Shown piece after piece: positions 58,936-64,000 of a stretch of 64,000 nt of DNA. This DNA comes from Psococerastis gibbosa (Eukaryota > Arthropoda > Insecta > Psocodea > Psocidae), in NCBI GenBank assembly GCA_963971405.1, contig OZ020487.1, positions 26,273,371-26,337,370 on the forward strand. Reading direction: 5' to 3'. The notes beneath the pieces were generated by a model that ran no database searches, had not been told where the DNA came from, and saw only the letters and a program-made list of their open reading frames with translations. A program made the translations under genes and the position numbers. The first letter of the stretch is position 1; each line of letters begins with the position of its first letter.

Positions 58936-59772
58936 CCGTAGCATAGACAAAAGACAACAAATTATCCCGCCATCATAAAAAAATAGGAAGCTAGTTTATT
59001 TCAATTTCGTAGAATGTTTCTACATTGCCGTACAATTCTTTTTGCGCCACTTTTTTGTATAATCGTTATTTGAGTTGTTATTATTATTATTGTTGCTCTT
59101 TGTATTATCGTATATTGTGCTGTAAAATACCAAGCGTTCTAGGCATACAGCACTTGGAAATCTTCAAGACAATGAGGTTCATTTGTGACGTCATTTTGTA
59201 GATGGCAGCACCAGTTGCTAAGATATCAAAGCGTTGATTTTTCCATAAGCCTCAATAATATTTTAAAACTATTTTATTTAGATATTATTTTAAAGTGCTA
59301 TTTTTCTATAAATCATGGAGAATATAGATATTAAATTATGTGCAGCGAAATAAGGTCCAGACATAGTAACAATATTATAAAAAATATTAAAAGAGTTAAT
59401 TAGATGCTAAGAGCTTAGTTTCACATGCAAACGGCGGTCATTTTGAATAATATGGATATCGGTTTGTCATCAGCGAACCTAGTGACCAAAACTGCCCCTA
59501 CAGAACCTCTTTGAAATAAGATACCGTAAACGTAACAACTAAAGTACGAGTACCCAGCCGAGTTGGCTTACTATGACGATTATATATTAATTATCCTAAC
59601 CTGGGGTTAAAAATAATGTAAGCAGGAATATTTTGTAATGGAAAGTGCTATTCAGCCCCCCCCCCCCCGTCTATATTTTATCCTTTTTTTTTTCACTCTT
59701 CCCCGTTCCCCTCTTTGTTTTCTTCTCTATTTCATTTCAATCAATAATACAATGTCTTTGTTTTGTTTTTTA

Positions 59773-59857
59773 GGGTTAGCATGAAAACAAGACTTTAATA
59801 GTCTTATTGTTCGCCTTTTGTTTATTTTCAATAAAGTCGCTTTTTCATTTCATTTCA
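59773..59857 (+). mobile_element. LINE 3' tail with TTTCA repeats
   Basis: GGGTTAGCATGAAAACAAGA, TAGTCTTATTG, CAATAAAGTCGC and (TTTCA)n. A C run and pyrimidine-rich sequence at 59657-59740 may belong to the same 3' UTR. It is the same family as 21300-21389. Confidence 0.75.
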
Positions 59858-60594
59858 AAATTGTTTTGTTTACATTTTGAACACCGAGAATTAGCTGCTA
59901 ATATGGTACCAAACGACATAGTACGCCCACAGATAGATTTGGGATTTACTGCTGTTAGCTTTTGCTTTGGATGGAAGAAACGCAAAGTCTACTTTCATAT
60001 TATTCCAACGTCTCAGGAATATTCAATTTCCATGCCTTTTCTCCAGTGAAGAACATTGTAAGGCAATACTTTGGACTAATTGAATAGTAGAGTGGGAGGC
60101 ATCCAGATTTGTTTCACAGATTTCTTTCTCATTTTTTGATGGGAAACTGTGTTGCTAACAGAAACTGGAAAATTATCAAACAGTAAAAAGTCCAGATTGG
60201 AAATCTTTTGCAAATTGGACTTTTCCACGAGCAATGTCGCTTTTGACTTTTCTTTAATGAGAAGTACTGGCGCAAGTAAAATGCGGAGCATCGCATATAC
60301 AACGTATAGTCTACCTTATTAAATTCAAAATTAGTGGAGTGAAACTAAAGTTTGGTTGAGATACCTAATAAATACATTTGTGTAGGTACTTAGATACATA
60401 TTATTTGTAAGACAATTGAAGAGTTGTGAGTTCTGGTTCAAACATTCCAATTTTTTCGTTCTTGTTCCCTTCAGTACAATCTGCATATTGTATGGCCTAT
60501 TTATTTTCACACTATTTTAATATTATATTAATATTAATATAATATTGGCCACCCCTGGAACACACCAAACAAGTTGGTTAATTGAAGAACCAGT

Positions 60595-60735
60595 AGAATC
60601 CGGGCCTTGGTCGAAAGGAGCCACCGAGGTACAACCTTCGAAGTCTACCCAGCGCCACTGAAGATGTCGACAGCATATGTTGACGAAACGTTTGCAAGTT
60701 CACTTTCATTTCGACCACGGACTATCAGTCCCGAT
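60595..60735 (+). mobile_element. Penelope-like terminal fragment with hammerhead-like motif
   Basis: CTGAAGA (60658-60664) is followed by one extra T, a 7-bp stem (GTCGACA / TGTTGAC, loop GCATA, 60666-60684) and GAAAC (60685-60689). That is the order of a hammerhead core (CUGANGA, stem II, GAAA). The segment lies between inverted sequences CCTTGGTCGAAA (about 60605-60616) and TTTCGACCACGG. Penelope-like retroelements are known to carry such ribozymes in their terminal repeats. Stem I pairing and the cleavage site are not clear, and the extra T is a defect, so it is probably a fossil. No protein part is nearby. Confidence 0.4.
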
Positions 60736-61208
60736 TCTATTCGTTCTTCATTCGACTACGGCCGTGAAATGAAAGCATTTGCAGTTATAAGGCTGGTTAA
60801 AATATTTTATTTAATGAATAATAAGTTATAAAGATTTAGGCCTAGTCTAGTCAATTAGTAGAGAACTATAGTTCTTCATACACGCATAATATAAGGTATT
60901 TTTCATTTTTGTTATACAGTAGTTGATAATTCGGAAAATTTTTGTCGCCTATCAGTTTTACGGGAAAAACTCTGCACCAAAACTAAAATAATTCATCGGA
61001 ATACTACCTAGGTATGTATGAAATACCGATTGACTAGACCAAGTCCTTACGACTTATGTATGACATTAAATATAAAAATATAAACCAACCTATTTTTTTC
61101 ACTGTAATATTTTACTCTACCTACTATTAGACATCTTCCCCCTGACCTCCATCAACTCCTGACTTTTTTGTACTCTTAGGTGAAGTTTACTTGATATTTT
61201 TCTTGCAG

Positions 61209-61331
61209 GACCTGATGCAGGAGTGTGACAATGGCTCGGAGACTATTCAAAACAGCGTGGTGGATCTCAATGGTACCTATGACTCATCTCCAGACAATGT
61301 AACCAATTATGACAACTATTACAGATACGAA
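61209..61331 (+). CDS. Internal exon, probably a peptide-GPCR N-terminus (partial gene)
   Basis: Bounded by a strong acceptor (tttttcttgcag, ending 61208) and donor (GAA|gtaagt, 61332), this 123-base exon is open in phase 0 and encodes 41 residues from DLMQECDNGSETIQNSVV through YDSSPDNVTNYDNYYRYE. It has three N-glycosylation sequons (NGS, NGT, NVT), many Asp/Tyr and no hydrophobic segment, like the extracellular N-terminus of an arthropod neuropeptide receptor just before TM1; the YYRYE end recalls CCAP-type receptors. That assignment is an inference from composition. The transmembrane exons would lie beyond 64000. An upstream exon must supply the start; 42062-42118 is phase-compatible. Confidence 0.55.
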
Positions 61332-61766
61332 GTAAGTGTTCCTTATTTTGGAGTGGCCATTGGCTATCCTTGAGTTCTACAATATATAGGGCTATATTCG
61401 TTGCCACCAAATATATATATTGAATATCTGCTGACACCTGCCATACGTCTTCGACCAGTCAGTGAAAAAGACGATGCCAGAAATTCAAAAAATATATTTT
61501 CGGCGGGACAGGTTGTCCCATCTCTCCTAAATAGAACTCTAGGCTAGACGCTAGCTGCAGTAGGCGTTCAAGCTAGAGTACCATTGACACTTTGCAATTG
61601 GCATGAGCCGGACTTAATCCAACTACATGTGAGAGTTCGCATATTATTGGCTTAGGGCTATTCCCGCCAATTTTCAGAAAATTTTCCTTGGATTAAATGT
61701 GATCCCAAGAGACAGCTTGGCCCTATCGACAGTAAACACAATTTTATCTTCTTAAATGTATTAGCT

Positions 61767-62277
61767 CTCTATATGCAACACCTTCTTCGGCAACAGAGAA
61801 GTCCAACGGAAGACAAAGACCAGAGTCCAACAAGCCATCTTGGAGCCGATTCTCCCCTATGGGAGCGAAAGCAGGACACCTTTAGCAAGCGACCTGAGTA
61901 AAATAAACGCGACTCAGATGAAGTGCCTAAGACGGATTGCTGGTCGAACAAGGTGGGACCGAATCCGAAATGACCGCATCAGGCAAGACCTACAAGTGGA
62001 TTCCATAGAGATAAGAATGGAGAACAAACAGCTGCTATGGTTCGGCCACGTCCAAGGGATGGACGAGAACAGGACATCCCGGAGGTTGGCGGAAGCAAGG
62101 CCACAAGGAAGAAGACCCATCGAGGAAAGGATTGAACAACTCGCCGGAGCAAGAGGGGATACAATGGCCGAGCTGAAGGCGTTAGTGTCCGACCGGGGCG
62201 ACTTCAGGAAATGGGTTTGGGGCGAACCCCCCCCCCCCGCTGCGCATGCGGCATTTAGAGGGAAGAAGAAGAAGAAG
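61767..62277 (+). mobile_element. LINE C-terminal fragment with 13-bp TSD
   Basis: Flanked by AAATGTATTAGCT (61754-61766) and AAATGTATTTGCT (62278-62290) and ending in (GAA)n. The frame from 61840 reads ILPYGSESRTPLASDLSKIN, MKCLRRIAGRTRWDRIRND, LLWFGHVQGMDENR and GRRPIEERIEQL, a standard non-LTR C-terminus. The frame is open for 150 codons, so it is relatively young. A C run at about 62228-62238 lies in the 3' part. Confidence 0.93.
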
Positions 62278-63054
62278 AAATGTATTTGCTGAGTTCATTT
62301 CAATCCTACCAGTAGCAGTTGGTATGTTTACCGTTTGCAGGTTTGCACATAGAAAGATTTCTGGAAGTTGGTAAGAACGGCCCTACTGTATTTATACTAC
62401 GAGTATAAAGGAAAGAAATTTTTCTAAGACTTTGGTAAACATAGCGAAGACAAAGTGGCAGCACAAAGCTTAGGAGCTTGGAAGGGAATTATCTGCAACG
62501 TACTTGTAATTCAAAATCAATGGGAAGGAAAATTTCACAATTTTGTTGCACTTCCTTTGCAAAGTTACAAACCAAAACAGGAGTCTTCTCATTTCATTTA
62601 ACAAGAGCTTTGGAAGAAACTTTTTTAGCCGAAGGGTTTTTTTTAATTAATTGCTGTAAAGAAATTCTTGTGCTGGAAATGCTTTTGGGAAACGTGAAGG
62701 GATTTTTTCAATAAAAATCATTCGCCGTACTTAATGGTTGGTCAATACCATTCCTTTCTACCTAGAAATTTTGGAAATGATTTCAGACGGAAGTTTTCGA
62801 AGTAAACTAAAATTTCAAAATTGGAATAAAAAATTGTATAATGTGATAATATAACGTGCGAGAACGTGATAGGGCGTAGAATTGTTTTGACAGGACCGCT
62901 GGCGGAAGGGAGGGAAGGGGGGGGGGGTGGCAGGAGCCTACAGAACTACCGAAATCATCCTGTTTGCATAGCACGGGGTATCATGCTAAAACTTACTTCC
63001 AGGGGTAACATTTCAACAAAATATTGTTTGACTTGAAGTGGTAAGTATACAAAA

Positions 63055-63165
63055 ATTCCTTCATGCAAGCGCAGACCCCGATTCACGGTGGTTTCTTTTT
63101 ACCTTGTAAATAATACCATACTGCAGAACACATGTCGCACTAGCGCCGACTACTTTTTGCTTTCC
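63055..63165. repeat. Repeat shared with 46735-46865
   Basis: TCATGCAAGCGCAGACCCCG followed by AATAATACCATA, AGAACACATGTCGC and TAGCGCC, as in the earlier copy. It directly precedes the TCTG microsatellite block and may be part of one larger element. Confidence 0.6.
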
Positions 63166-63270
63166 AATTTATACATAGTATAAGGAAGGTCGAAATTTTC
63201 GATTCCGAGATTTCAACAGATTTACACGTTCTGAGGTCCCAGGAACCTAAAAAAGTAGTTTTTACGAAAT

Positions 63271-63372
63271 GTCTGTCTGTCGCTCTGTCTGTCTGTCTGT
63301 ATGTCTGTCTGTCTGTCTGTATGTCTGTCTGTATGTCTGTCTGTATGTCTATCTGTCTGTATGTCTGTCTGT
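63271..63372. repeat. TCTG/TATG microsatellite
   Basis: About 100 bases of GTCTGTCTGT units with GTATG variants. The following sequence (CCGACCGATTTTGATGAAAT, AAAACGGCTGCAACGATTTC) resembles 26600-26800 inside the hAT element, so the block is likely part of a dispersed repeat. Confidence 0.9.
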
Positions 63373-64000
63373 TCATCGATTTTCGGGCAAACTACCCGAC
63401 CGATTTTGATGAAATTTTACATTTAGGTTCATAAAAATCATACCTCGAGATACTTTTTTTGTTTTTGACTATCTCAATTTGGGGGGGGGGTTTATTTTAA
63501 AAAAAACTCCAAAAAAACTTCTAAAAACATTATTTCTCAAAAACGGCTGCAACGATTTCTTTTAAATTCACATATATTGTAGTCGTTATTAATGTTAACA
63601 AAATGCGGGGGTCGCTTGCCCCTTGATAGTTTTCTTCTAGGGGTAAAAAATAAAAATAACTAAATTTTAATTAAAAATGACTAAAAAATAATTTTTCTGC
63701 GGAACCTTTCTATCAATGATTTTTACCTTCAGGTATGTTTTTTGTGTTCAATAGGGTAACAAAAACGGACAGGTTGCATTCCCAAAAAAATATTTTCTTC
63801 TGTGCAAAAAATTAATTTTTGAGAAATTATGGAAAATTCACGCTCCAATACATTACGCGCCATGTGTCATTGTTACTACTGTTACAATGTATTGGTCTGC
63901 TCGTTCCAGAATATGCCATTAAGTTTTAAGGGGTTTTAATTTATTGAGGTGGACCCCCCCTCCCCTCGAGGGATCTGAAATTTAACCATAGGGAAATTAT
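63373..64000. repeat. Dispersed repeat continuing to window end
   Basis: Contains paired phrases of the form AAAACGGCTGCAACGATTTC and CGACCGATTTTGATGAAAT, poly-G and poly-C runs (63481-63491, 63955-63961) and a low-complexity A/T background. No gene seen. The transmembrane exons expected for the exon at 61209 are not present. Confidence 0.4.

Noticed and set aside
61769..62164. Minus-strand frames across 61.8-62.2 kb
   Set aside because: They are shadows of the plus-strand LINE C-terminal frame, which carries the recognisable motifs.
63140..63376. 78-codon frame rich in repeated RQTDIQTD-type residues as a protein
   Set aside because: It is simply a translation of the TCTG microsatellite.

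Overview
This 64-kb window is eukaryotic DNA from an arthropod, most likely a crustacean or another non-insect arthropod. The evidence is GT/AG-spliced genes, an RR-1 chitin-binding cuticle protein, an AT-rich background (with the word TAGGCCTA recurring) and very dense short transposons. No prokaryotic features, CRISPR arrays or operons were seen.

Two genes can be assembled from start to stop, both on the plus strand. A four-exon RR-1 cuticle protein gene lies at 6507-8322 (the 12-base first exon is a guess). A nine-exon SLC38A11-like amino-acid transporter gene lies at 11776-21150 (461 codons, every splice phase compatible). A third, partial gene is suggested by a strongly spliced 123-base exon at 61209-61331 that looks like the glycosylated N-terminus of a peptide GPCR. 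A phase-compatible candidate first exon sits at 42062-42118; the rest would lie past the window end.

Nearly everything else recognisable is mobile DNA. 1-6500: intergenic, one SINE. 9215-11242: a decayed non-LTR retrotransposon interrupted by a second LINE fragment with a 13-bp target duplication. 11.8-21.1 kb: transporter introns filled with MITEs, a P-element/THAP-like remnant and a LINE fragment. 25.8-27.9 kb: a hAT element with perfect 8-bp target duplications and a gutted transposase. 29.5-34 kb and 46.3 kb: short hAT-type MITEs with poly-G/poly-C runs just inside their ends. 44-45 kb, 51.7-52.8 kb and 57.7-58 kb: a PIF/Harbinger-like MITE superfamily with TAA/ATA target duplications. 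Eight copies of a tRNA-derived SINE and several LINE 3' tails are spread throughout.

The most unusual structure is at 51929-52651. A tRNA-like sequence sits in a ~323-bp unit that is both tandemly repeated and inverted (head-to-head), inserted as one block with a 12-bp target duplication into a Harbinger-like MITE. A hammerhead-ribozyme-like motif at 60658-60688, of the kind carried by Penelope-like elements, is the second thing worth testing. All coordinates were read by eye; no alignment or folding program was run.
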